From the NCBI GenBank assembly GCA_963824705.1, contig CAWGQE010000003.1, positions 1,798,001-1,862,000 of the forward strand: a stretch of DNA of 64,000 nucleotides, given 5' to 3'. The notes beneath the pieces are model-generated. The model was given only the letters and a program-made list of their open reading frames with translations, was not told the origin of the DNA and made no database searches. This stretch comes from VRUE01 sp963824705. Its GTDB lineage: Bacteria > Actinomycetota > Thermoleophilia > Solirubrobacterales > 70-9. The position numbers and the translations under genes are program-made. Positions 24,286 to 32,970 of the stretch are shown here, piece by piece (the stretch's first letter is position 1; each line of letters starts with the position of its first letter).

Positions 24286-24889
24286 CGTACCACTGGCGAA
24301 ACCTTCTGTCTTCAGTACGCAGCATGCGTTCGAACGGCCTGGAGGAGAACGCCTGGCGGCCCCTTGGAATGGCTCCAAGCCGTGCGGCACAAGCAGCCGG
24401 CAAGCCAAGCGGACGTTTGACGACCCCCACCTGCAGCCCCTCGGCCATCAGGTCGCGCACCGCAAGCGCCGTCAGGGCGCGATCCTCGGTGAGATCTGCA
24501 CGCAGCAGCACGCCCGTAGATCGGATGCGCGCATCGCCGAGCACCGCCCGTAGCAAGACCGGCGGCAGGTGGATAATTGCTGCCGACTCGCGAGCGAGCG
24601 GCAGGGCGGCGGCCAGCGTCTCGGTTCCCTCGTGCTCAGGTGGGAGCTTCAGGTGACAGATTCGCCCGCGTGAGGCGATCGTCGCATCCGGCAGGTGCGC
24701 CGCCATACGGTCCTCCAGTGCCCGCGCCCCCGCAGTGGCAATCAGGGTCGGGCGAAGCGCCTTTCCCTCTTCCAGGTCGACCAGCAGCGCTGCCCGGTCA
24801 GACTCGGATGCAGCGCAGGCCAGAGCCGCAGCCACGGCTCGCGAGCCCTTTGCCGCGCCGACCCGACTGACCAGGACGACCGGGCTCAT
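24224..24889 (-). CDS. degenerate ParA/TadZ (CpaE)-like protein of the Tad-like locus
   Basis: 221 residues from ATG 24889, overlapping the upstream TadE gene by ATGA. The beginning VVLVSRVGAAKGSRAVAAALACAA resembles a deviant Walker A, and ALLVDLEEG the A' strand. The rest keeps an alpha/beta rhythm but lacks a clear Walker B. TadZ/CpaE proteins are atypical ParA-fold localisation factors next to TadE genes, so I infer this identity. The last 40 residues are basic and polar and overlap the antitoxin. Confidence 0.5.
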   Translation of the reverse strand: MSPVVLVSRVGAAKGSRAVAAALACAASESDRAALLVDLEEGKALRPTLIATAGARALEDRMAAHLPDATIASRGRICHLKLPPEHEGTETLAAALPLARESAAIIHLPPVLLRAVLGDARIRSTGVLLRADLTEDRALTALAVRDLMAEGLQVGVVKRPLGLPAACAARLGAIPRGRQAFSSRPFERMLRTEDRRFRQWYDGKDETRSERQENQPEWGRR

Positions 24890-25215
24890 CTGGGCCTCGC
24901 AGCGGCGGATGATGTGACGGCGAGCCGATCGGCAATCGCTGAGAATGGCGACGGCGGTCGCAGGCGAACGGTGACGCGGTCGCCTCTGACCGACACGTCA
25001 ACGTCATCGCTGGCCCAACCGGGCAGCGCCGCGCGAGCCGCGTCGGCCGCGGGCCGCCCGGACGCGAGTGCCAGCGCCCCCGCCTCGGCGGCGCCGTCGG
25101 CCAGCGTCAGCGCGTAGCCGGCGACGAGCAGTTGCAGGGCCAACAGGGCAGCCAGGACGAGAACGGGCAGGGCCGCGACCAGCTCGACCGTGCTCTGTCC
25201 CCGCTCCTCATCCAT
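24886..25215 (-). CDS. TadE-like pseudopilin
   Basis: 109 residues from ATG 25215. The TadE signature is at the N-terminus: EERGQSTVELVAALPVLVLAALLALQLLV, a short acidic leader followed by one hydrophobic helix with the conserved Glu of prepilin-like proteins. A small extracytoplasmic domain follows. It overlaps the upstream TadE gene by 8 nt and the downstream ParA-like gene by 4 nt. No TadA/TadB/TadC motor genes are in the window. Confidence 0.75.
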   Translation of the reverse strand: MDEERGQSTVELVAALPVLVLAALLALQLLVAGYALTLADGAAEAGALALASGRPAADAARAALPGWASDDVDVSVRGDRVTVRLRPPSPFSAIADRLAVTSSAAARPR

Positions 25216-25561
25216 CGCCGGACTCCAACGCCGCCTTTGCCCCAACCGTCAGCGACGGCAAGCCCGGAAGCAACATCGGGATGCCGACGCGAACCGAGAC
25301 CGCATCGCCGGTTCCTATCTCCGCTCCGCCCCGCATCGACGCCGGTAACGCTCCCCGGGCTGCTACCTCGGCGTCTCCTCCGACCAGGGCCGCACGCGCC
25401 CCGGCCCGCGCCGCGATCCCCGCCGACCAGAGAGCCGCTCCGGCAAGCCCGAGCTGTGCCGCGACCAGGACCGCCAGTAGCAGGAACGGGACCACGGCGA
25501 CCATCTCGACCGACGCGGTCCCTTCCTCCCTGCGAAAGCTGCTGGCGGCCTGGCGCGACAC
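25208..25561 (-). CDS. TadE-like pseudopilin (first gene of the Tad-like operon)
   Basis: 117 residues from GTG 25561. REEGTASVEMVAVVPFLLLAVLVAAQLGLAG is the TadE-type leader and helix, with Glu in the prepilin-like position. A Gly/Ala-rich extracytoplasmic part follows. It heads the run TadE-TadE-ParA-like and carries the same 29-nt upstream element, at the same 21-nt distance, as the TadG/VanY/SLT fusion. Confidence 0.75.
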   Translation of the reverse strand: MSRQAASSFRREEGTASVEMVAVVPFLLLAVLVAAQLGLAGAALWSAGIAARAGARAALVGGDAEVAARGALPASMRGGAEIGTGDAVSVRVGIPMLLPGLPSLTVGAKAALESGDG

Positions 25562-25582
25562 CCACCGACCGTCCCAGGGCAG

Positions 25583-25611
25583 GGCGCGCGTGTGGCGCGC
25601 TCAAACGAAAA
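25583..25611 (-). promoter_or_regulatory. 29-nt repeated upstream element, copy 2
   Basis: 28 of 29 bases match 23103-23131; the mismatch is G for A after TTTTCGTTTGAGCGC on the minus strand. It ends 21 nt before the GTG of the first TadE-like gene. See copy 1. Confidence 0.6.
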
Positions 25612-25637
25612 GTTCCGCGACGACTATGTGCAACGAC

Positions 25638-25988
25638 TCAGTAGGTATTGGCCTCGGTCCAGACCTTCCAGATCGCCGCCACCGCGGCACCGAGCAGGAA
25701 GATCCAGGCGAGCGTGCCGCCACCACTGGCGAACATCTCGTCGCTGCCGGCGATCAGCAACGCGATCAGACCAAGGCCTCCGTAGAGGATCGCGCGGCGC
25801 CCGTCGCTCAGCGCCGCCAGGGTGAGCTGGTTCTGGCGACTCAGAACGAACACGGTCCAGGCGATCGCCGCCAGGAAGCCCATCGTGATCGCGGTCAGGA
25901 TCGCGTCCGCCGCGTTGCCGCCATGAGGAGCAAAGGCGACGAGCAGGGCGAGCAACATCACAATCACGACGTTTCGCAGGTTCCGCAT
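25638..25988 (-). CDS. small membrane protein, four predicted helices
   Basis: 116 residues from ATG 25988. Hydrophobic segments at about 7-25, 30-50, 65-82 and 88-110; the second is followed by the polar stretch LSRQNQLTLAALSDGRR. No family recognised. It lies 24 nt downstream of another small membrane protein on the same strand and just before the TadE operon. Confidence 0.6.
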   Translation of the reverse strand: MRNLRNVVIVMLLALLVAFAPHGGNAADAILTAITMGFLAAIAWTVFVLSRQNQLTLAALSDGRRAILYGGLGLIALLIAGSDEMFASGGGTLAWIFLLGAAVAAIWKVWTEANTY

Positions 25989-26012
25989 AAAGAAAATTGT
26001 ACGGGCGAGCGG

Positions 26013-26249
26013 CTACTTGCTCGTCATTACGACGATGCCGAACACAACCGCGGCCAGGGTTGCACCAAGGGCCAGCACGCTGACCGCCACTGATGCCGCC
26101 GCCGCGACGGGCCGGCCGTCACGACTGAAGTCGACGAAACGGGCCCCGCCCCAGATCGCCACCGAGAAAATTGCGGTCACCCCGACGCCCGCGATCAACG
26201 ACGCGATCACCGTCTCTACGAGCTCCTTGGTCTCGACGATCGTCGCCAT
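26013..26249 (-). CDS. small membrane protein, two predicted helices
   Basis: 78 residues from ATG 26249. Helices at about 12-35 (VIASLIAGVGVTAIFSVAIWGG) and 50-74 are joined by FVDFSRDGRP. No family recognised. It starts 10 nt after the Pit transporter stop, so it may be co-transcribed with it. Confidence 0.6.
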   Translation of the reverse strand: MATIVETKELVETVIASLIAGVGVTAIFSVAIWGGARFVDFSRDGRPVAAAASVAVSVLALGATLAAVVFGIVVMTSK

Positions 26250-26259
26250 CGTCGCCCCC

Positions 26260-27387
26260 TCAGCTCGCCGGCATCGGCGCGCCTTGCTGGGAACGCCGCG
26301 CGAAAGCCGCCACGACGAGGGCCACTGCCATCAGGGTGACCAGGATCGGTCCCAGCGCGCCGGTGCCGAAGATCCGCGTCAGCCCGTAAGCGGCGGCGCC
26401 GATCGCAGCCGCCGCCGGCAGCGTCAACAGCCATGCGACCATGATGTTGCCCGCTACGCCCCAGCGCACCGCCGAGACCCGCTTTCCCGCGCCCGCTCCC
26501 ATCACACCGCCGTTGATCACGTGCGTGGTCGAGAGTGGGAAGCCGAAGTGGGTGGAGGCGAGGATCACCGCAGCGCCCGCCCCTTGTGCCGAGAAGCCCT
26601 GCGCCGCGTCCATCTTGATGATCCTGCTGCCGGTCGTGCGGATAATTCGCCAGCCGCCGATATAGGTGCCGAGGCCGATCGCCGTCGCCGACGAGACGAT
26701 CACCCAGAGCGGCGGGTCGGCGCCCGCGCCCAGGGTGCCGTTGGCGATCAGCGCCAGGGTGATCACGCCCATCGTCTTCTGCGCGTCGTTGGTCCCGTGC
26801 GCCAGCGCCAGCAGGCCACCCGAGATGACCTGGCCGTAACGGAAGCCACGTGTGACCGGGCCGGGCCGCTGCCGTCCCGCGATCCGGTAGGCAAGCCCGA
26901 TGCCCAGCCCGGCGACGATGAAGGCGACCAGAGGAGCTATCACGGCGGGGATCAGGACTTTGCCGACCAAGCCTTCGGCGATTACCGCATCGAGGCCCGC
27001 GGCGGCAACCGCTGAGCCGACCACGCCGCCGATCAACGCATGCGAGGAGCTGGATGGCAGCCCGAACCACCAGGTGATCAGGTTCCAGGCAATCGCCCCG
27101 ATCAGGCCGGCGAAGACGATCGTCGGCGTGATCACGGCGGAATCGACAACATCGTTGGCGACGGTCGCTGCAACCGAGATCGAGATGAAGGCGCCGACGA
27201 AGTTGAGCAGGGAAGCGAACCCGATCGCCACCTGCGGTCGCGCCGCACCGGTCGAGATCGAGGTGGCGACGACATTCGCCGTGTCGTGAAAGCCGTTGGT
27301 GAAGTCGAACGCCAGCGCCGTCCCGACGACGATCACCATGATCGTGTCGGAGCTCACTGGTGACGCGCCCCAATCGTTGCCAGACAA
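26260..27387 (-). CDS. pit: low-affinity inorganic phosphate transporter, Pit family
   Basis: 375 residues from TTG 27387 (GTG 27357 is an alternative). About ten membrane helices. Both inverted Pit signatures are present: FDFTNGFHDTANVVATSIST in the N-half, and LALAHGTNDAQKTMG in the C-half, plus GLPSSSSHALIGG and PLSTTHVINGGV. Proton-coupled uptake of metal-phosphate. It lies 70 nt downstream of a DUF47 protein, its usual partner. Confidence 0.93.
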   Translation of the reverse strand: MSGNDWGASPVSSDTIMVIVVGTALAFDFTNGFHDTANVVATSISTGAARPQVAIGFASLLNFVGAFISISVAATVANDVVDSAVITPTIVFAGLIGAIAWNLITWWFGLPSSSSHALIGGVVGSAVAAAGLDAVIAEGLVGKVLIPAVIAPLVAFIVAGLGIGLAYRIAGRQRPGPVTRGFRYGQVISGGLLALAHGTNDAQKTMGVITLALIANGTLGAGADPPLWVIVSSATAIGLGTYIGGWRIIRTTGSRIIKMDAAQGFSAQGAGAAVILASTHFGFPLSTTHVINGGVMGAGAGKRVSAVRWGVAGNIMVAWLLTLPAAAAIGAAAYGLTRIFGTGALGPILVTLMAVALVVAAFARRSQQGAPMPAS

Positions 27388-27457
27388 GGACGCAGGGAGC
27401 GTGGCGTGCTCTGCACGCGAGCGACCGAGGACGCAGTATGGCGACGATCTGGAGCCG

Positions 27458-28087
27458 TCACGAGTTTTTTATGACGATGCCCTCAAGAATTTGCGCCGCG
27501 GTCTCGGTCGCGTCGATCGCGTTCTCGAGCACCTCGAACATGTCCTTCCAGCGGATCACCACCATCGGATCGATCCCGTTGGAGAAGAGCGAGGCAACCG
27601 CATCGCGGGAGATCCGATCGCCCTCGTTCTCAAGCCGGTGGATCTCGATCCAGTAGCGGTCGAGCCCCTTCAGCTCGCGCAGGTGCTCGAGCCCCTCGGA
27701 GAGCTGCTCGCAGGCGCCGACGAGCACCTTGGTCAAGGCCTGAGCCTGCGCCATCGGCGCTTCGATCTGGTAGAGGCCGAGCAGGTCGGCGGCTTCCTCG
27801 GTGTAGTCGACGATGTCGTCCATCCGGGTCGCCAGGCCGTAGATGTCCTCACGGTCGATTGGCGTGACGAAGGTCGAGTTGAGGCGTTTGATGATGTCGT
27901 GGGTGATCCGGTCGCCCTCCTGCTCGGCCTTGAGGATCTCCCGCGACAGGTCGGTCTCGTCGGGCCAGATGCCCATCATCTCGTCGAGCAGACGAGCCGC
28001 GTGGAGGGTGTTCTGCCCAGCCTCGATGAAGAGGTCGAAGAAGGCACTGTCGCGTGGCAGGAGCGAGAGGCGGACCACGCGGCTCAT
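27458..28087 (-). CDS. DUF47 (PhoU-like) Pit accessory protein
   Basis: 209 residues from ATG 28087. All-helical, PhoU-like: LLPRDSAFFDLFIEAGQNT at the start, EQEGDRITHDIIKRLNSTFVTPIDRED and MDDIVDYTEEAADLL, the conserved acidic metal-binding motifs of DUF47. The family modulates Pit transporters. The gene lies directly after ppk1 (28 nt) and before pit. Confidence 0.92.
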   Translation of the reverse strand: MSRVVRLSLLPRDSAFFDLFIEAGQNTLHAARLLDEMMGIWPDETDLSREILKAEQEGDRITHDIIKRLNSTFVTPIDREDIYGLATRMDDIVDYTEEAADLLGLYQIEAPMAQAQALTKVLVGACEQLSEGLEHLRELKGLDRYWIEIHRLENEGDRISRDAVASLFSNGIDPMVVIRWKDMFEVLENAIDATETAAQILEGIVIKNS

Positions 28088-28115
28088 CCTAGTGGTCGGC
28101 CAGTCCGCAGCGGGC

Positions 28116-30221
28116 TCAGCCAGGCGCCGCCGCGAACTGCTCGCCGGCGCGCGCGCTGTGGCGCGAGCGCAGCTCCTCCTGCACGCTGCGGCGCGCCCCA
28201 GCGGGCGCCTCGAGCCGGGTCCAGACACCGTCGCTGTCGAGCTCCCAGGCGTTGGCGTTCTCGCCGAAGCAGAGCTCGAGGACGTCGAGCAGTTCGGCCC
28301 GCAGCGCCTCGTCTTCGATCGGGGCGACGAGCTCGACCCGGCTGTCGAGATTGCGCGGCATCAGGTCCGCCGAGCCGGTCAGCACGCGGGCCTCATCGCC
28401 GCGCAGGAAGGCGTAGATGCGCGAGTGCTCGAGGAAACGGCCGACGATCGAGACGACGCGGATGTTCTCCGACACTCCCGGTACGCCGGGTCGCAGGCAG
28501 CAGACACCGCGCACGTTGAGGTCGACCCGGACCCCCGCCTGCGATGCCTCGTAGAGAGCCTGGATGCAGCGCGCGTCGACCAGCGCGTTCATCTTCAGGG
28601 CGATCCGCGCATCTTCGCCGGCGCGGTGCGCCTCGACGGTTGCCTCGATCTCGCCGAGGATGCTGTCGCGCATCGTCGTCGGCGAGACCAGCAGCTTTCG
28701 GTAGCCGGCCGGGCGACCGTAGCCGGTGAGGAAGTTGAACATCTCGGCGACGTCGGCGCCGATCTCCGGATCGGCGGTGAAGAGGCCGAGGTCGGTGTAG
28801 AGCCGAGCCGTGGTCGGGTTGTAGTTGCCGGTGCCGATATGCACGTACTCGCGCACCCGGTCGCCCTCGCGACGGGCGACGAGGATCGCCTTGACGTGCG
28901 TCTTCAGTCCTGGGATGCCGTAGACGACGTGAACTCCCGCCTCCTCCATCGACTTCGCCCAGTGGATGTTCGCCTCCTCGTCGAAGCGGGCTTTCAGCTC
29001 GACCATGCAGACCGCCTGCTTGCCGCGTTCGGAGGCGCGGATCAGCGCCGGAACCAGCGGCGAGTCGTCGCTGGTCCGGTACACCGTCTGCTTGATCGCC
29101 AGCACGTCGGGGTCGGCGACCGCCTGCACGACGAAGCGCTCTACCGAGCTGGAGAAGGAGTCATATGGATGGTGGACGAGGATGTCGCCCTGTCGGATCG
29201 CGGCGAACATGTCGGCCGGCTCGCCGTCCTCGCCTTGCAGGCGCGGCTGGGTCACCGGGGTCCAGGGCTCGTAGCGCAGCTCGGGGTGGCTGCCGGCGGC
29301 GTCGACGACGTCGCCCAGGTCCGCCAAGTCGATCAGGCCGTCGACGTCGTAGACCTCGCGGTCTTCGAGCCCTAGCGCGTCGATCAGCTGGCCGCGCAGC
29401 TTGGCGTTCATCCCCGCCGCCACCTCCAGCCGCACGACCTCGCCGAAGCGGCGGCGGCGCAGCTCGTCCTGGACCGCCTGCAACAGGTCGTCGGCCTCGT
29501 CAGAGATCGTGAAGTCGGCATCGCGGGTGACGCGGAAGTAGCCGTGGTCGACCACCTCGGCACCGGGGAAGAGCGCGTCGAGATTGGCCGCGATCGCCTC
29601 CTCCAGGGGCACGAAGACCTCGTTGCGCTCGCCCACCCGCAGGAAACGGCCGAGCAGCTCCTTCGGCACCTTGACGCGAGCGATGATCTCGGTGCCGCTG
29701 TCGGGGTCGCGCAGCAACACGCCGAGGCTGAGCGAGAGATTGGAGATGTAAGGGAAGGGGCGGCCGAGGCCGACGACGAGCGGGGTCAGAGCCGGGAACA
29801 CCTGCTCGTGGAAGCGGGTGTCGATTTCACGCCGCTCCTCCTCGCTCGCGGTCTCCAGCGAGACGATCCGAACTCCCTGCTCTTCCAGCGCCGGGCGCAG
29901 CGCCCCGTTGAAGCAGCTGTGCAAGCGGGTGTCCAGCTCCAGCACCCGCGGCTGGATCGCGTCGATCTGCTCTCTCGGCGGCAGCCCGTCGGGCCCGTGG
30001 GCGTCGATCCCGGCGTCGAGCTGGTCGAACAGCCCCGCCACGCGGACCATGAAGAACTCGTCCAGGTTGGAGGCATAGATCGCGCAAAACCTGACTCTCT
30101 CCAGCAGCGGCACCTGCGGGTCTTCGGCCAGCTCCAGAACGCGCTGGTTGAAGTCGAGCCAGGAAAGCTCGCGGTTGAAATAGAGGGCGGGATCGTCGAT
30201 CGGGCAATCGTACTGCCGCAC
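28116..30221 (-). CDS. ppk1: polyphosphate kinase 1
   Basis: 701 residues from GTG 30221, which has a strong purine-rich RBS (GGGGAGGGGGAGGGG). Four-domain PPK1: N-domain with FNRELSWLDFNQRVLELA and ASNLDEFFMVRVAGL, head domain, then two PLD-like C domains with VYGIPGLKTHVKAILV (autophosphorylated His) and YVHIGTGNYNPTTARLYTD. Reversibly makes polyphosphate from ATP. Positioned between the DUF47-Pit pair and a PHP-glycosyltransferase gene. Confidence 0.96.
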   Translation of the reverse strand: MRQYDCPIDDPALYFNRELSWLDFNQRVLELAEDPQVPLLERVRFCAIYASNLDEFFMVRVAGLFDQLDAGIDAHGPDGLPPREQIDAIQPRVLELDTRLHSCFNGALRPALEEQGVRIVSLETASEEERREIDTRFHEQVFPALTPLVVGLGRPFPYISNLSLSLGVLLRDPDSGTEIIARVKVPKELLGRFLRVGERNEVFVPLEEAIAANLDALFPGAEVVDHGYFRVTRDADFTISDEADDLLQAVQDELRRRRFGEVVRLEVAAGMNAKLRGQLIDALGLEDREVYDVDGLIDLADLGDVVDAAGSHPELRYEPWTPVTQPRLQGEDGEPADMFAAIRQGDILVHHPYDSFSSSVERFVVQAVADPDVLAIKQTVYRTSDDSPLVPALIRASERGKQAVCMVELKARFDEEANIHWAKSMEEAGVHVVYGIPGLKTHVKAILVARREGDRVREYVHIGTGNYNPTTARLYTDLGLFTADPEIGADVAEMFNFLTGYGRPAGYRKLLVSPTTMRDSILGEIEATVEAHRAGEDARIALKMNALVDARCIQALYEASQAGVRVDLNVRGVCCLRPGVPGVSENIRVVSIVGRFLEHSRIYAFLRGDEARVLTGSADLMPRNLDSRVELVAPIEDEALRAELLDVLELCFGENANAWELDSDGVWTRLEAPAGARRSVQEELRSRHSARAGEQFAAAPG

Positions 30222-30241
30222 CCCTCCCCCTCCCCTGTGCC

Positions 30242-32512
30242 TCAGGCCGCTCGGGAAGGAGCTTGCCTGCTCGCCGCGGGCTCGGCGAGAGCCCGCCGGT
30301 AACCGTTCCCGAGCTGCTCCATGGCGCGTCCCCAAGAGCGGGTCGCGGCCACGCCCTGAGCCGCCTCGCCGAGGCGGCTGCGCAGCGCCGGAGATGCGGT
30401 GAGCTGCAGTACCGCCCCGGCCAGGTGATCGGCATCGGGCTGACAGAGAATCCCGGTGTGGCGGTTCTCGATCAGCGCCGCCGGCCCCCCTTCGCCGACC
30501 GCGACGACCGGTAGGCCGCTGGCGCCCGCCTCCAACACCACCTGGCCATAGGTGTCGGTGCGCGAGCAGAAGAGAAAGAGGTCGGCGCTGGCATAGGCGC
30601 GAGCGAGGTCGTCGCCCTCGAGCCAGCCGAGGAAAGTCGCGTGCTCGCCGAGCCGGGCGCGCAGCTCGCCCTCCTCGGGACCGCCGCCGGCCAGCAGCAG
30701 GTGCAGGCGCGGCTCGACGACACGCGCTCGCAGGAAGCTCTCGGCGAGCAGGTCGACTCCCTTCTCGCTGGTCAGGCGACCCGCGTAGAGGACCCGCAGC
30801 TCACCGGGAAAGGCGCCCCGCTCGGCCTTCTCGGGGGTGAAGCGGTCGGTGTCGACGCCGCGCTCCCAGCGGTCGATCCGAGCCTCCGCGGCGCCGAGGC
30901 CGAGCAGCGAGCGGTCCGCGGCCGGACTCGGCGAGAGGACGCGCGAGGGGGTCGTGTAGAAAGCACTGAGAGCAGCCCTGGAAATCGCCTCCAGGCCGCC
31001 ATCGCCACTGCGCATGCCGGCGTAGACGGCGAGCTCGGTGTGGTAGCTGGCGAGGAGCGGCGTTGCGGAGATCCGGCTGAGCAGCGAGGCAGCGACGCCG
31101 GCTGGACCGGGCGCGGTGACGTGGACCAGGTCGTAGCGACCCTCGGCGAGGGTCTCAGCCAGATCGGGCAGGCCGGGCACCCCGAGAGTCATGCCCTCGT
31201 AGAAGGGAACCTGCAACGACGTGGCGGCGGGCAGCCGCCGGTCGACCCCGGGATCGGTGCCGACCACCTCGACCTCGAAGCCGGGCACGCCACGCTCGCG
31301 GATCTGCTCGATCGTGTGGGTGACGCCGTGCATCGCCTCGATCCCGTCGGCGATCAGCGCGACCCGTGGCCGCTCGCCGGAGCGCCCGACCAGCTTCGCC
31401 TTCTCGGCGCCAAGGAAGACAGTCGGCGGCGCGTAGGGAATTGCCGGCAGCAGCGCTTCGAAGACGCCGCTCACGGCCGTCTGCACGTCACCCTGGCCAA
31501 CCGCTTCCGTCCCCGCGGAGATCGCGCTGCGCAGGCGGCGATCGTGGATGCGACGGGCGCGGCGGTAGAGATCGGCGTGCGAGAACTCATCCGCCTGAAG
31601 GTGGTCGATCAGCTCGCGGCCGCGCAGCTCGATGCCGATCGAGCGCAGCCAGGAGTCGAGCAGCGCGCGGGCATCCTCGGGGCCGATATCGGCGGCAACC
31701 GCTCCCTCGCGGGCGGCGCCCTGGCCGACCACGCGCTGGGCGATCTTCAACACCGTGGCCGGATCGGGCGCCCGATCTCCGGAGGCCGTCGCATCGAGCG
31801 CCAGCGCTCGGGTCGCCAGCGCCATCGCCGCGTGCGCCCACTTGGCGGCGCTGCCCTGTTCGCCGCGTGCGGTCGCCTCGCCGCGACGCATGCGCGAGAG
31901 AAACTCTTCCGGCGTGGAGGCGGCCGGCACCTCGGTGTAGGTGCGACCGATGTCCACGCCGGCGTGATCGTCGGAACCGCCGATCCCGGTGCTGCCGTGG
32001 GTCTCGACATAGACCACGGCGGGCATGTTCAGCTCCGCGGCGCGCGAGCCGTTGCGCACCTCCCAGATCGGGAAGAGCTCGGCAAGACGACGACGGTGGC
32101 GGGGTGTCAGCGGCGCCGCGACGTTGTAGAAGGGATGCGCCAGGGCGCAGGTGATCTCCTGAGCGTGAAGGTATGCGGCGCAGGCGTCGACGTCGCCGGC
32201 GTGTGCCTGCAGCCACTCATGGTCCCCGGGATCGATCCCGTAACAGAGGATGTGCACCGCCTGGGGCTCGCCGGCGAAGCGGGCGGTCAGCTCCTCGGAG
32301 ACGAAGCAGTCGGGACGGCCGGCCAACTCGAGGCAGCCGTCGATCGTGTCGTGGTCGGTGATCGTGACGAAGGCCATCCCCCGTCGCTTGGCCAGCGTGT
32401 AGACCTCCTCGGGCGGCGTTGCGCACTCTGGCAGGCCGAGGGAACGCTGGACGCCAAGCCGCGAGAGCTGCGAGGCGGTGGAGTGGCAGTGCATATCTAC
32501 TCGGGAAGTCAT
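30242..32512 (-). CDS. PHP phosphoesterase-GT4 glycosyltransferase fusion
   Basis: 756 residues. N-terminal PHP domain (about 1-230): RVDMHCHSTAS, TITDHDTIDG, CALAHPFYN and GGSDDHAGVD supply the metal-binding His/Asp set. A helical linker follows (about 230-370). The C-terminal GT-B fold of family GT4 spans about 380-740, with VHVTAPGPAGVAA, LYAGRLTSEKGVDLL and DTYGQVVLEAGASGLPVVA (EX7E donor site). Natural substrates unknown. It sits 20 nt upstream of ppk1 on the same strand, in the polyphosphate gene run. Confidence 0.88.
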   Translation of the reverse strand: MTSRVDMHCHSTASQLSRLGVQRSLGLPECATPPEEVYTLAKRRGMAFVTITDHDTIDGCLELAGRPDCFVSEELTARFAGEPQAVHILCYGIDPGDHEWLQAHAGDVDACAAYLHAQEITCALAHPFYNVAAPLTPRHRRRLAELFPIWEVRNGSRAAELNMPAVVYVETHGSTGIGGSDDHAGVDIGRTYTEVPAASTPEEFLSRMRRGEATARGEQGSAAKWAHAAMALATRALALDATASGDRAPDPATVLKIAQRVVGQGAAREGAVAADIGPEDARALLDSWLRSIGIELRGRELIDHLQADEFSHADLYRRARRIHDRRLRSAISAGTEAVGQGDVQTAVSGVFEALLPAIPYAPPTVFLGAEKAKLVGRSGERPRVALIADGIEAMHGVTHTIEQIRERGVPGFEVEVVGTDPGVDRRLPAATSLQVPFYEGMTLGVPGLPDLAETLAEGRYDLVHVTAPGPAGVAASLLSRISATPLLASYHTELAVYAGMRSGDGGLEAISRAALSAFYTTPSRVLSPSPAADRSLLGLGAAEARIDRWERGVDTDRFTPEKAERGAFPGELRVLYAGRLTSEKGVDLLAESFLRARVVEPRLHLLLAGGGPEEGELRARLGEHATFLGWLEGDDLARAYASADLFLFCSRTDTYGQVVLEAGASGLPVVAVGEGGPAALIENRHTGILCQPDADHLAGAVLQLTASPALRSRLGEAAQGVAATRSWGRAMEQLGNGYRRALAEPAASRQAPSRAA

Positions 32513-32526
32513 CGGTGCCTTCCTCT

Positions 32527-32970
32527 CTATCTATCGCTTAGGTCACCTCCAGATTCGCCCCTGAGCAGGGAAAAAGTGTGAAGAGTCGGTGAAACCTCCC
32601 ACCAGAGATCGCTGAACTGACGGAAGAGCAGCTCGCGGCGGGTGTGAAGCAGAGCGCACAGCGACTCGATGCCTTCCCCCCGGGCCAACATCACGTCGCA
32701 GTCGTGGATCTCACCCAGCACGCCCTGCAGCCGCTTGGCGGTGTCGCGGATGGCCTTCGCCTCCGGTCCGGAGCACGGTCCGGTGATCTCCAGCACATAG
32801 CGCAGCCGCTTGGCGGCGATCCGCATGTCGTGCTGGGCCGTCGCCGCCGACGGCTCCAGCGCGGCCGGGGCCAGCGAGAGCAGCTCCTCGAGGCGCGTGC
32901 GCACGATCCGCTCGGCGTTGGGGCGCAGCGGCGCCGCCGGATCGAGGCCCTCCACCTCACGCGGCTTCAA
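32527..32970 (-). CDS. CHAD-domain protein, C-terminal half
   Basis: 147 residues from TTG 32970, overlapping the stop of the preceding half by TTGA. Contains the second CHAD helical repeat: QHDMRIAAKRLRYVLEITGP and LQGVLGEIHDCDVM, with the basic His/Arg/Lys residues that bind polyphosphate in CHAD proteins. A complete CHAD domain holds two such bundles in about 300 residues; this gene holds one. Either a natural split or a frameshift. Confidence 0.82.
   Translation of the reverse strand: MKPREVEGLDPAAPLRPNAERIVRTRLEELLSLAPAALEPSAATAQHDMRIAAKRLRYVLEITGPCSGPEAKAIRDTAKRLQGVLGEIHDCDVMLARGEGIESLCALLHTRRELLFRQFSDLWWEVSPTLHTFSLLRGESGGDLSDR

Noticed and set aside
25638..26249. Tad prepilin peptidase or platform proteins
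   Set aside because: The two small membrane proteins lack the paired Asp of TadV/prepilin peptidases and the TadB/TadC pattern, so I did not include them in the Tad-like set.
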